A stretch of 22,735 nt of DNA from CAYRUP01 sp964578975 (GTDB lineage: Bacteria; Pseudomonadota; Gammaproteobacteria; DSM-16500), in NCBI GenBank assembly GCA_964578975.1, contig CAZOFA010000035.1, positions 1-22,735 of the forward strand. Reading direction: 5' to 3'. The number at the start of each line of letters is the position of its first letter. Within the stretch, counting starts at the first letter, position 1. Both the position numbers and the translations under genes were made by a program. Of the stretch, positions 1-7,531 are shown one piece after another. The notes under the pieces are model-generated. The model saw only the letters and a list, made by a program, of their open reading frames with translations, was not told where the DNA came from and ran no database searches.

Positions 1-78
1 TTCTCCCCTCGCCCCCCCCTACCCCGCGGGGGGACGACGTGTGACTGAGCGCGCCCGATCGGGAATGACATTAGACAT
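1..78. repeat. possible truncated palindromic repeat remnant
   Basis: The window opens with a very GC-rich stretch containing the palindrome CCCCGCGGGG and ending in GGGAATGACA around position 70. The ending GGGAATGAC matches the terminus of the palindromic element at 17525-17582. This suggests the degenerate or cut end of a repeat copy lying partly outside the window. No gene is visible before position 130. The match is short, so confidence is low. Confidence 0.25.
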
Positions 79-129
79 CAAATATTTTAGAATGAGCGGG
101 CAAATTCACGATGGAGTATGGAATAAAAC

Positions 130-1404
130 ATGCGTATTTTAATAACCGGTGCCAATGGTTTTATCGCACGAGAAATTATCACACGATTGACTGCGTCCGG
201 TCATACGATTGTTGCGTGTGTACATGGAAAATTATTCGAAAATATTCCACATGAACGCGTTTTTAAAATGGATTTTACCAAAGCGACGCAACCGGATCAT
301 TGGCGACCACACCTAAACGACATTGACGTTGTCATCAATTGTGTGGGCGTGTTTCAAACCGTCAAAGAAAAAACCATGTGGGCGATTCACTACGAAACCC
401 CGAAAGCGTTATTCGCTGCGTGTGTCGCGCAAAAAATAAAAAAAATCATTCACATTTCGGCACTCGGTGTGGATAAAGTGGATGTGCCGTATGCGAAAAG
501 TAAATTAGCGCTCGATGAATATTTACAAACTTTACCGATTGCTTCAACCATCATTCGCCCCGGTTTGGTCTATGGTAAAGGTTCATATGGTGGTACATCA
601 TTGTTTCGTGGATTAGCCGGTTTCCCCGTGATCCTTCCACTCCCGGGCGCTGCCTCCCAATTGCAACAACCGGTGCATTTAGATGATTTAACCTTGATTA
701 TCGAAAAATCATTAACATTACCCGATAAACAAATCCTCTGCGCGGTGGGCGATGAAAAACTTTCCGCAAAAAATATTCTTATCAAATTACGTGCGTGGCT
801 TGGATTTAAAAAAGCATGGCCACTGTCCATGCCAGGTTTTTTGCTTAACTTAGGCGCCAAAATCGGAAATTTTTTACCGAATTCACCGTTAAGCGAAACG
901 GGGATCAAAATGATGTCGGTGGATAATATTGCGAGTGATGCCGAAATAAAAAATCTAGAAAACAACATGCACTTCAAACCGCGCGGTTTTACTGCCGGAT
1001 TAAACGGCATGGTGAGCAGCGTGCAAGATCGTTGGCATGCGCGATTATTTTTTCTGCGCCCCTTGTTGCGTTTGAGTATCGCATTTATTTGGATTTTTTC
1101 CGGCGTTGTCAGTCTGTTACCCAGCACTCGTTCTTTTAGTATTGACGTGATGGCGCAAGCACATATTCCATCATTTTCAATGTATGCGTTGAGTGCGATC
1201 GATATTTTGTTGGGTGTTGCAACATTATTGAATTATCGACTCAATATCATTGGCACACTGCAATGCGCGCTCATTGTGATTTATACGCTCACGATTTCTT
1301 TTTTGCTCCCCGCTTTTTGGCTCAATCCATTTGCACCGATCGCAAAAAATATTCCTTTATTAGTTGCCATTCTCGTGATGATGGCGTTAGAGAGTGAACG
1401 ATAA
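130..1404 (+). CDS. NAD(P)-binding SDR-family protein with C-terminal DoxX-like membrane domain
   Basis: This is a 424-residue fusion of two parts. The N-terminal ~290 residues look like an atypical/extended short-chain dehydrogenase. The dinucleotide-binding motif TGANGFIA is at residues 6-13, with its last glycine replaced by alanine. A serine at residue 110 precedes a YAKSK motif at 121-125, fitting the Ser and Tyr-x-x-x-Lys catalytic residues. The last ~115 residues hold about four hydrophobic segments and resemble the DoxX-like domain seen on such proteins. The protein is probably anchored in the inner membrane with a cytoplasmic Rossmann domain. Its substrate is unknown; relatives are annotated as nucleoside-diphosphate-sugar epimerases. 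The next gene overlaps its stop codon by one base (TAATG), so the two are likely translationally coupled. A GGAG lies about 12 bases before the ATG. Confidence 0.8.
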   Translation: MRILITGANGFIAREIITRLTASGHTIVACVHGKLFENIPHERVFKMDFTKATQPDHWRPHLNDIDVVINCVGVFQTVKEKTMWAIHYETPKALFAACVAQKIKKIIHISALGVDKVDVPYAKSKLALDEYLQTLPIASTIIRPGLVYGKGSYGGTSLFRGLAGFPVILPLPGAASQLQQPVHLDDLTLIIEKSLTLPDKQILCAVGDEKLSAKNILIKLRAWLGFKKAWPLSMPGFLLNLGAKIGNFLPNSPLSETGIKMMSVDNIASDAEIKNLENNMHFKPRGFTAGLNGMVSSVQDRWHARLFFLRPLLRLSIAFIWIFSGVVSLLPSTRSFSIDVMAQAHIPSFSMYALSAIDILLGVATLLNYRLNIIGTLQCALIVIYTLTISFLLPAFWLNPFAPIAKNIPLLVAILVMMALESER

Positions 1405-1877
1405 TGTGGTATGACTGGATTAAGATATTGCATATCATCAGCGCCTCTGTATTATTCGGCACTGGACTCGGCACGGCGTTTTATATGTTTTATGTGAATC
1501 GACAAAAAAATATTGAACTGATTGCGCAAGCCACTGCTGTCGTTGTGATTGCAGATTGGCTTTTTACAGCGACATCCGGTGTGATACAAGCAGTGACAGG
1601 ATTTACCTTGGTCTATTTGAAAGGATATTCCTGGTTAAATTTTTGGATCTGGGGATCCATCATTGGTTATGCAATCGCAGGAATTTGTTGGTTACCGGTC
1701 GTTTGGTTACAAATGCGTTGTCGTGATTTAGCAATCGATGCGCACACCAATAAAACAGCTTTGTCTCATCAGTATCAACAATATTTTCGATTATGGTGTT
1801 TATTAGGTATTCCTGCTTTTATCGCTTTAATCATTGTTTTTTATTTAATGAGCAATAAACCTTCTCTATCATTTTAA
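1404..1877 (+). CDS. DUF2269-like integral membrane protein
   Basis: The product has 157 residues and about four membrane-spanning segments (near residues 5-30, 43-70, 78-105 and 130-150). It begins WYDWIKILHIISA and carries the His/Trp-rich first helix that I associate with the DUF2269 family of predicted integral membrane proteins. The start ATG shares one base with the stop of the upstream SDR-DoxX gene, so the two form an operon. Genes of this kind often sit beside SDR-DoxX genes, but I know of no demonstrated biochemical role. Family assignment is by recognition only. Confidence 0.75.
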   Translation: MWYDWIKILHIISASVLFGTGLGTAFYMFYVNRQKNIELIAQATAVVVIADWLFTATSGVIQAVTGFTLVYLKGYSWLNFWIWGSIIGYAIAGICWLPVVWLQMRCRDLAIDAHTNKTALSHQYQQYFRLWCLLGIPAFIALIIVFYLMSNKPSLSF

Positions 1878-1905
1878 GCAATAAATTTTTAAATAAGGAT
1901 AATAT

Positions 1906-2445
1906 ATGTTAGCTCGAGCTTTAGTACGCGCACCAAAATTGTTGGGAAATGCGGGATTTTTTATGTCGAAAAAAAATTTTTCTCAAGGCATACAATTTCA
2001 ATCGATATGGGATGCCATGAGTACGTCAGAAAAATTTGGCATTTCAAAGAGTAAATCTGAAATTAAAAGTTTGTATCATCCGAATGATCCTGCTTACAGT
2101 ATTTTTGAAAAGATGGTTAAATTTAGCTTCGTACATCAAGGAAATTTAGTCGACATTGAAGTTTCCAAAGCTCAAATTGATGAAGCACTTAAAAAACCCC
2201 AACAACTGCCCGATGGTAGCTTGAGTATCCAGCTGACACAAAAAGTTTTAAATACAGATCTTGTATCCAGTATGCTATTTGGTGCTGATTATAAATCGCG
2301 TACTATTGCTTTAACATTTAATCCACAACAGAAACTAAAAGCAATTGAGGTGACTGAGGAAAAAATGAAATGGGAAAAAACCGTTTTGTTTTCATCAGGT
2401 GTTGCTGAATTAGCGCAAGAACAACAACCCGCATTAAGAAAATAA
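1906..2445 (+). CDS. unknown small protein, tandem paralog A with presequence-like N-terminus
   Basis: I do not recognise this 179-residue protein. AAGGA lies 7 bases before the ATG, so the start is well supported. It is a diverged paralog of the next gene. Both share an N-P-N-D / H-P-N-D motif followed by a (K/R)FSF strand, an A-x-ID-(E/K)-A helix, a (S/T)-(I/V)-(Q/K)-LTQ strand, an (F/Y)-GA-(D/E)-Y motif, and an ending (A/Q)LRK. The first 35 residues contain several Arg and Lys and no Asp or Glu (MLARALVRAPKLLGNAGFF...). They could form an amphipathic helix like a mitochondrial targeting sequence. There is no typical Sec signal peptide. Role and localisation are unknown; a host-directed effector is possible but unproven. 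Confidence 0.75.
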   Translation: MLARALVRAPKLLGNAGFFMSKKNFSQGIQFQSIWDAMSTSEKFGISKSKSEIKSLYHPNDPAYSIFEKMVKFSFVHQGNLVDIEVSKAQIDEALKKPQQLPDGSLSIQLTQKVLNTDLVSSMLFGADYKSRTIALTFNPQQKLKAIEVTEEKMKWEKTVLFSSGVAELAQEQQPALRK

Positions 2446-2458
2446 TAATTCAAACCAT

Positions 2459-2495
2459 GTGTCATGTCAGCGAAAGTTGGCATGACACCATTTTT
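2459..2495 (+). terminator. intrinsic terminator between the two paralogs
   Basis: An 11-bp stem (2459-2469 with 2478-2488, one G-T pair, outer sequence GTGTCATG/CATGACAC) encloses an 8-base loop and is followed by CA and five T. It lies 13 bases after the stop of paralog A and ends about 20 bases before the start of paralog B. It could end or attenuate transcription between the two. Confidence 0.6.
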
Positions 2496-2514
2496 AAAAA
2501 ACCAGGAGAAAAAT

Positions 2515-3003
2515 ATGCTTAACCGATTATCACGCATATCAACATTGTTTGGAAAATCACAGATGCTCATGGCACAAAGACATATTTCTGAATTCCTCCA
2601 ACATGGTAAAGATAATGTTCTTCGTATTTCACCGAGCAGAATTAAAAAAAATCCCAATCCATTTAATCCTAATGATGTTACGTTTGATCAAGCGGTTAGA
2701 TTCAGCTTTAAAGATTGTGTTTCAAAAACAATAAATATTGATGTTCCTCAAGCAGCTATTGACAAAGCAGTTGAAGAACTCGCAAGTGGTAAACTTACCG
2801 TGAAATTAACCCAAGATGATAAGGTGACGAAATTTTTGTATGGCGCAGAGTATGGGACCTATGTGATTACATTAAGACTTGATGCAGAAAAAAAATTAGA
2901 AGTTGTTAAAATTATTGAAAATCAAGCTGTCTTGTTTTTGGCAAAAAATCCTGCGCCGCAATTAAGAAAAGAAGGATCAAGCTGCGCGAGGAAAAAAATA
3001 TAA
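2515..3003 (+). CDS. unknown small protein, tandem paralog B with presequence-like N-terminus
   Basis: The start is placed at the ATG at 2515 because AGGAG lies 7 bases upstream. An earlier in-frame ATG at 2464 falls inside the terminator hairpin. The product has 162 residues and is a diverged copy of the preceding gene: N-P-N-D near residue 45, then RFSF, A-A-ID-K-A, KLTQ, YGAEY and QLRK. It has a longer tail (EGSSCARKKI). Its N-terminus MLNRLSRISTLFGKSQ carries Arg/Lys with no acidic residue until about residue 26, as in paralog A. The pair arose by tandem duplication. Function is unknown, and I see no catalytic motif. Confidence 0.75.
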   Translation: MLNRLSRISTLFGKSQMLMAQRHISEFLQHGKDNVLRISPSRIKKNPNPFNPNDVTFDQAVRFSFKDCVSKTINIDVPQAAIDKAVEELASGKLTVKLTQDDKVTKFLYGAEYGTYVITLRLDAEKKLEVVKIIENQAVLFLAKNPAPQLRKEGSSCARKKI

Positions 3004-3029
3004 TCCACTCAGCCTAGAGCCAGCAGCTA

Positions 3030-3062
3030 AGAAATCCTTCCCCCTGCGTGGGAAGGATTTCT
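3030..3062. terminator. hairpin terminator between convergent genes
   Basis: A perfect 13-bp stem (3030-3042 with 3050-3062, arm AGAAATCCTTCCC) encloses a 7-base loop. It sits between the end of paralog B and the convergent end of dacB. A short T run (3072-3076) follows about 10 bases later on the plus strand. It probably terminates paralog B transcription and perhaps dacB as well. Confidence 0.6.
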
Positions 3063-3074
3063 AATCTGCTATTT

Positions 3075-4583
3075 TTAACGCACATAATTCGTCAACGCCG
3101 TCGCAATCTTATCTTCAATTTCACGATAGCGCCAAATATTACCATTATGCCCATTCACAATAATCACAAATGCAATCGGTTCATGCTCTTTGCTCACCGC
3201 ATATCCCGCAAGCGACACGACACCGGCAATCGTTCCGGTTTTCGCGCGCACCTTCCACGCCACATTGCGCAAACGATATTTCAACGTTCCATCCACTCCC
3301 GCGATCGGCAATGCAGAAATAAATTCATAATTCGTCGTGTAATTATGAAACGCATAATCCAACACTTGCATCATTTGCGCCGGTGTCACTTGGTTATCGC
3401 GTGATAAGCCAGACCCATCAATCACATGCATCTGCGCTGTATCCACCGCCGCTTTTTGGGCGAGAACTTGTTTCACCGCATTACTTCCATTCGACCAACT
3501 CCCCGGTTGACTCGAATACAGTTCACCCATTTTTTTAAATAACGAACCGGCAATAACATTATCAGATTTTTTTAACATTTCGCTGATTAACACGCGCAAC
3601 GGTTTCGATTGATGTTCGGCTAATACCGCTAAATGATTGGGTGCCGCGCGTGCACTAATATGACCCGTGATTTGAATCCCAAAACGATTGAATAAACTTC
3701 TTAATAATGATTCGTTGTATTTCACAATATTTGCAATCACCACAATACCTGAGCGCGAATAACGACCTTTGGTCATGCAACCATCAATGGTAATGGTATT
3801 ATCCGTTTGCGTCGTCAGGGATAAATGACACGAACGACTGTGCGCCGGTTTCGTCACCACGGAGTTTGCAATGCCCGAATAATAATAGCGGGGATTTTCA
3901 ATCACGGTCGCTAAGTGTCCCACCGATTTTCCCGGGGTAATCTCGAGCGAAATACAATTGTGATTCACAATGCTTGCATTAATCGGTGCGGCATAACAAT
4001 AATGCATATCTTTTTCGATCCAACCGGGTCCCACATTATCTTGATCATAGGCGGTGTTATCCACATACACATTGCCATTAATCCCCTGAATTTGCTGGGA
4101 TTTCAACGCCACCATTAAATCGGTCAAATCATAATAGGTTAAAGTCGGGTCGCCACTGTGCACCAAATAAATATCCCCATTGACCATGCCAGCGGTGGTT
4201 GATTTGGCATCCGTTAACACTTGTGTATTGAACGAAAAATCAGGCCCCAGAAAAATCAGGGCAGCTTCTGCCGTTAAAATTTTTAACGTACTGGCTGGCG
4301 TGAATAGTTGCTTTTCGTTGCGTTTATAAAGCATTTCGCCACTTTTCATGGACTTAACTTCAATTCCAATAATGGCTTTAGAATCTGCCTTGTTAATCGC
4401 TTGGTTAATCACATCGACTAAGTTTGCGGAGCCGTAGATGGCGCCCGTGCTATTTTGGGCTGCAGGGTGAGCGGAATGGTGCCGATGATGCCGTGAATGC
4501 TTTTTTGCATAAGTTGCCGTGCTGGCTAGACTCATCAACACTAACCCAATGAGAATAGCCGATTTTTTTCCTAACAATTTCAT
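3075..4583 (-). CDS. dacB: D-alanyl-D-alanine carboxypeptidase/endopeptidase (PBP4, peptidase S13)
   Basis: This is a periplasmic low-molecular-weight penicillin-binding protein that trims or cleaves peptidoglycan stem peptides. The three active-site motifs are present: S-x-x-K as STLK at about residue 98, S-x-N as SDN at about 340, and K-T-G at about 448. A large insert separates the first two, as in class C PBPs. The N-terminus is a Sec signal (MKLLGKK, then a hydrophobic stretch, about 26 residues), followed by a His-rich segment. I chose the ATG at 4583 (502 residues) because GGAG lies about 6 bases before it. A GTG 18 bases upstream is less likely. It is transcribed divergently from the two small genes that follow at higher coordinates. 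Confidence 0.9.
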   Translation of the reverse strand: MKLLGKKSAILIGLVLMSLASTATYAKKHSRHHRHHSAHPAAQNSTGAIYGSANLVDVINQAINKADSKAIIGIEVKSMKSGEMLYKRNEKQLFTPASTLKILTAEAALIFLGPDFSFNTQVLTDAKSTTAGMVNGDIYLVHSGDPTLTYYDLTDLMVALKSQQIQGINGNVYVDNTAYDQDNVGPGWIEKDMHYCYAAPINASIVNHNCISLEITPGKSVGHLATVIENPRYYYSGIANSVVTKPAHSRSCHLSLTTQTDNTITIDGCMTKGRYSRSGIVVIANIVKYNESLLRSLFNRFGIQITGHISARAAPNHLAVLAEHQSKPLRVLISEMLKKSDNVIAGSLFKKMGELYSSQPGSWSNGSNAVKQVLAQKAAVDTAQMHVIDGSGLSRDNQVTPAQMMQVLDYAFHNYTTNYEFISALPIAGVDGTLKYRLRNVAWKVRAKTGTIAGVVSLAGYAVSKEHEPIAFVIIVNGHNGNIWRYREIEDKIATALTNYVR

Positions 4584-4654
4584 TTGTACTCCATAACTCA
4601 CAACTTAGGTTTACTATAGTATCAAAGATGTATGCCTTTCCTGCAAGTAATCTA

Positions 4655-4663
4655 TGCTACAAT
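4655..4663 (+). promoter_or_regulatory. extended -10 promoter candidate
   Basis: TGCTACAAT is an extended -10 element (TG-n followed by TACAAT, one mismatch to TATAAT). It lies 25 bases before the ATG at 4688 and precedes a strong AGGGGAG ribosome binding site. No good -35 is visible, which is compatible with extended -10 promoters. Confidence 0.4.
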
Positions 4664-4687
4664 AATGCAGGTTTAAGGGGAGTTTCC

Positions 4688-4870
4688 ATGACAAAAAAAC
4701 AAATGAGCTATGTGAGTGAAATCGATAAATTCTTAGCGGAATTTGATCGCAGCCATCCTGAACTTTCAAAATCACAACAAAAAGAAATTGCGAAACACGA
4801 ACGAATTTATCGTTTACGCGATGACCCAACGTATACCGAACCGACCACGACTTTATGGGAAGAGTTTTAA
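4688..4870 (+). CDS. small hypothetical acidic/basic cytoplasmic protein
   Basis: The 60-residue protein begins MTKKQMSYVSEIDKFL. The start is chosen by the AGGGGAG motif 5 bases upstream, and an ATG further upstream at 4628 has no such site. It is rich in charged residues, looks helical, and has no membrane segment or signal peptide. The segment ending RLRDDPTY is followed by a Thr-rich tail. I cannot name a family with confidence. One base separates its stop from the next ATG, so the two are co-translated. Confidence 0.65.
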   Translation: MTKKQMSYVSEIDKFLAEFDRSHPELSKSQQKEIAKHERIYRLRDDPTYTEPTTTLWEEF

Positions 4871-4871
4871 T

Positions 4872-5099
4872 ATGAAATCGATCTTTGAAAAAATGCTTCC
4901 GTTTATGTTTGTGGGCATCATGTTAGTGGTGTTGGTGTTGGGAATTATTTTGTTTTCCTATATTCTGATTTTAGGCGCGATCGTCGGTTGTATTCTCTAT
5001 GTCATTGCACGCATTCGAAAACTTTTTTCCTCGAAACAAATGGCTCGAACCCATCAACCAAAACAGCCTGGCCGCATCATTGATCATGATGACAAGTAA
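4872..5099 (+). CDS. small two-helix membrane protein
   Basis: The 75-residue protein has a very hydrophobic core (about residues 9-47) that can form two closely spaced transmembrane helices, followed by a basic then acidic soluble tail (RIRKLFSSKQ..., DHDDK). Its ATG is one base after the upstream stop, with GGAAGAG about 8 bases before it. A longer reading frame opening at 4743 would overlap the upstream gene and lacks a ribosome binding site. No function can be assigned. The pairing suggests a small membrane protein with a cytoplasmic partner. Confidence 0.6.
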   Translation: MKSIFEKMLPFMFVGIMLVVLVLGIILFSYILILGAIVGCILYVIARIRKLFSSKQMARTHQPKQPGRIIDHDDK

Positions 5100-5110
5100 C
5101 TTGTTTTTTT
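5092..5110 (+). terminator. weak intrinsic terminator
   Basis: ACAAG-TAA-CTTGT forms a short 5-bp hairpin whose loop is the stop codon of the upstream gene, followed directly by seven T. The stem is short but the U-tract is long. Confidence 0.4.
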
Positions 5111-5158
5111 CCTCATAATCCGCTACTGTCCACTCCCACAAAGTTGTTGCATAAAAAC

Positions 5159-5181
5159 GTCATTGCTTCGCTCGCAATGAC
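5159..5181. repeat. mini palindromic repeat, GTCATTGC family
   Basis: GTCATTGC and GCAATGAC flank a 7-base centre. The ends are identical to those of the 103-bp element at 7921-8023, so this looks like a minimal or internally deleted copy. It sits 28 bases before the LRR gene start, within its presumed 5' untranslated region. Confidence 0.65.
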
Positions 5182-5209
5182 TTGATTTTAATTAAAAGGA
5201 AATAATCTC

Positions 5210-6400
5210 ATGAAAAAAATTTTTTGCTCTCTCTTGGTCACCGGTAGTTTATCCATCTCTCCTTCCATCCTCGCCAATACATGTTTGGATCATATTGATG
5301 AGCATATTGTGGGAGGTGGTGCGCAAATGGAGTTAGATACGTGTGATATACAAGATGCGGATATGCCCGCTGTTGCAACGGCACTCACTAACTATCCCAA
5401 CGTCACTGACCTTTTTCTCGGGTGGAATAATATCGGGCCCGCGGGTATCGCTGCTTTAAAAAATAATCACACTGTGAGTGAGTTATTCATTAACGATAAC
5501 CACCTGGGCGCTGAGGGTGCTGCGATTATTGCGCAAATGGATTCTCTCACCGACGCACTGGATATCGATAATAATATGATTGGCGACAAAGGTGCGATTG
5601 CACTCGCGCAAAGCAAAAATCTTCAACAACTTTTTGTTGAGCAAAATAACATTAGCGATGCGGGTATCAGCGCGCTGGCAAATCAGCCGACGGTGTGGAA
5701 TTTAGATGTGGGACAAAATGCATTTGATAATAGCGCATTAACCGCGCTCGCAAAAAATAAAAAAATTCGCTGGCTACAAGTTCAGAATAATAATATTGAT
5801 GCCAGTGGAATGGCGATTATTGCTTTGATGCCATTAGAATTGCTCGACGTCGATCAGAACCCGATCGGTAATAATGGAATAAAAACGCTTGCACATCACG
5901 CTCATTTAAGCGAGATTTTTGCCGCAAATTGTGCAATTGGCTCCAGTGGCGCGAGCGCACTCAATACGCTTCCGGCCATTTATGGAATTTATCTGGAAAA
6001 CAATTTTATTGATCGCGACGGAGTGCGTGCGTTATCTCAAATAAGCCGTCTGCACGATTTGAGTCTTGATGCCAACTTTCTAAGCGATAACGATGTGATG
6101 GATTTAGGGGAAAATACAACATTAAAAATTCTTATTTTAAGACATAATGCCATTCAAAATGATGGTGCGCTGGCGTTATCCAAGAATAATACGTTGGACT
6201 TCTTAGATGTGGACTTCAATAAAATAGGAAATGATGGTATTGAAGCCTTGAAAAACAGCGGCATTAAAAATGTATCTGCTAATGGAAATTATTCACCTGA
6301 CGCAAAAAACACAAAAAGAAATGTCGTCAGACATGAAAAAATTTGTCTGCAACGCTCGAAAGAAAATTGCTATATGAGTTTGGTTCAGCGCAATAAATAA
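5210..6400 (+). CDS. secreted leucine-rich-repeat protein (ribonuclease-inhibitor/NLR type)
   Basis: The 396-residue protein has a Sec signal peptide (lysines, then a hydrophobic stretch, likely cut after Ala22 in SILA-NT). About eleven or twelve tandem repeats of ~24 residues follow, from about residue 50 to 370. They follow the pattern L-x-L-x-x-N-x-I-x-x-x-G-A-x-A-L, as in LFLGWNNIGPAGIAAL. This is the ribonuclease-inhibitor/NLR-like subclass. The tail is basic and contains two Cys. Such repeats bind proteins, so a role in host or surface interaction is plausible, but no enzymatic domain is present. GGA lies 9 bases before the start. A palindromic repeat lies in the leader and a hairpin follows the gene. 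Confidence 0.85.
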   Translation: MKKIFCSLLVTGSLSISPSILANTCLDHIDEHIVGGGAQMELDTCDIQDADMPAVATALTNYPNVTDLFLGWNNIGPAGIAALKNNHTVSELFINDNHLGAEGAAIIAQMDSLTDALDIDNNMIGDKGAIALAQSKNLQQLFVEQNNISDAGISALANQPTVWNLDVGQNAFDNSALTALAKNKKIRWLQVQNNNIDASGMAIIALMPLELLDVDQNPIGNNGIKTLAHHAHLSEIFAANCAIGSSGASALNTLPAIYGIYLENNFIDRDGVRALSQISRLHDLSLDANFLSDNDVMDLGENTTLKILILRHNAIQNDGALALSKNNTLDFLDVDFNKIGNDGIEALKNSGIKNVSANGNYSPDAKNTKRNVVRHEKICLQRSKENCYMSLVQRNK

Positions 6401-6420
6401 ATTTTATGTTATGTGAAAGA

Positions 6421-6449
6421 AAACCCGAAGCCCAAGAAACTTCGGGTTT
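6421..6449 (-). terminator. intrinsic terminator, probably bidirectional
   Basis: A perfect 10-bp stem (6421-6430 with 6440-6449, arm AAACCCGAAG) has a 9-base loop. On the minus strand it is followed by TCTTTC, making a U-rich tail, so it best fits termination of the chitinase-like gene. It also lies 20 bases after the LRR gene and may stop that transcript too. Confidence 0.65.
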
Positions 6450-6557
6450 GTTAACAACGGGCTTATTTGCTTACGAATCTCACAAGCAAACCATTTACGT
6501 TATCATTGAGAGATATTCTTTATGATCGAAACCGGGAATTTTTGTTTTGATGTTTAG

Positions 6558-7406
6558 CTACTGGTTATATCCCACTTTTTTCGCGATTTCATCGGTAAAA
6601 TAATATTTACAACGAATATCAGCAGTCATATTCCAACTAAAAAGTCCTGCATAAGGCTTGCTGGTTGGAATATCGCTATCGCAACCATCCACATCAATTC
6701 CTTGCGTCATGCGTTCTGGATGTTGATAGCCCAGTTGTGAAATAAAATCCGTTGGATCACTGCCACCGTAATTTTGTGTGTTGATTAAATCAAAATAATC
6801 CATATTATTTTGATCGACATTTGCTATACCTGCGGCAGGTGTAATCGATAAATAATACGTTTTGTGATCTTCGTTGCCCGCTTGATCGAGTGCCGCGCGT
6901 AAATTTTTAATCACACCATCAAAGTGATCTTGCGTAATATACCCGGATGAGCCATTAATACTTTCATCATCAATATCAAATCCATCTAACTGATGTGCGC
7001 GAATAAAATTTATCACGCTCGGAACAAATTGATTGGCCTGATTGATGTAATCATTACTAATATACGTCCAATCGTTATGTTCCCAGCCTAAAGAAATTAA
7101 AATTTTAATTTTCGGATTGACTTGCCGTGCAGTGTTCATCAGTTTTGGCAGTCGGTTGACTTCATCAGGCTGATTCACTTCAAAATCTAAGTACGCACCG
7201 CGATTATCATCGGAAGGGTACACATGAGCAAACGCAACAAAGATCGTGCTCACTTTATTAAAAGGCATATCAAGTCTCGGCTCGACATATTGCCCTACAC
7301 TATTATTGTAGATGGGGTAATAAGTCGCAGCCACGGGGGGTGGATAAGCGGCGAATGCGTTGCTTGCCAGAAAAATTCCTACCAAACAAAATATAATCTC
7401 ATCCAT
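6558..7406 (-). CDS. secreted glycoside hydrolase family 18 (chitinase-like) protein
   Basis: The 282-residue protein is predicted to act on beta-1,4-N-acetylglucosamine polymers or a related glycan after export. The GH18 signature DxxDxDxE is intact at residues 141-148 (DGFDIDDE), with catalytic Glu148. The upstream SxGG motif is degenerate (SLGW, 105-108). A later YLSITPAAG strand, an INTQNYGG segment and a C-terminal FSWNM strand fit the TIM barrel. The N-terminus looks like a signal peptide ending in AFA, but it begins MDEII, acidic rather than basic, which is unusual. A TGA four codons upstream excludes a nearby earlier start. It is short for GH18 and has no carbohydrate-binding domain. 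The substrate is uncertain. Confidence 0.85.
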   Translation of the reverse strand: MDEIIFCLVGIFLASNAFAAYPPPVAATYYPIYNNSVGQYVEPRLDMPFNKVSTIFVAFAHVYPSDDNRGAYLDFEVNQPDEVNRLPKLMNTARQVNPKIKILISLGWEHNDWTYISNDYINQANQFVPSVINFIRAHQLDGFDIDDESINGSSGYITQDHFDGVIKNLRAALDQAGNEDHKTYYLSITPAAGIANVDQNNMDYFDLINTQNYGGSDPTDFISQLGYQHPERMTQGIDVDGCDSDIPTSKPYAGLFSWNMTADIRCKYYFTDEIAKKVGYNQ

Positions 7407-7440
7407 GTGATTACACTCTCAGAGTAAAAACATAACAAAA

Positions 7441-7449
7441 ATCATAGCA
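7441..7449 (-). promoter_or_regulatory. extended -10 promoter candidate for the GH18 gene
   Basis: Read on the minus strand, TGCTATGAT gives a TG-n extension and TATGAT, one mismatch from TATAAT, about 35 bases before the start codon. No convincing -35 was found. Confidence 0.4.
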
Positions 7450-7531
7450 CAACCATTTATAAGTCTGTCATCAAATTGTCATATTCTTCTTATAAAGTGA
7501 TCCTCGAATGAATCATTTTAAGGAACACAAA

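Noticed and set aside
570..1127. A 185-residue minus-strand open frame inside the SDR-DoxX gene
   Set aside because: It lies wholly antisense to a well-supported coding region and shows no domain or ribosome binding site.
2464..2514. Upstream ATG extension of paralog B
   Set aside because: The ATG lies within the terminator hairpin and lacks a ribosome binding site. The ATG at 2515 has AGGAG at good spacing and aligns with the start of paralog A.
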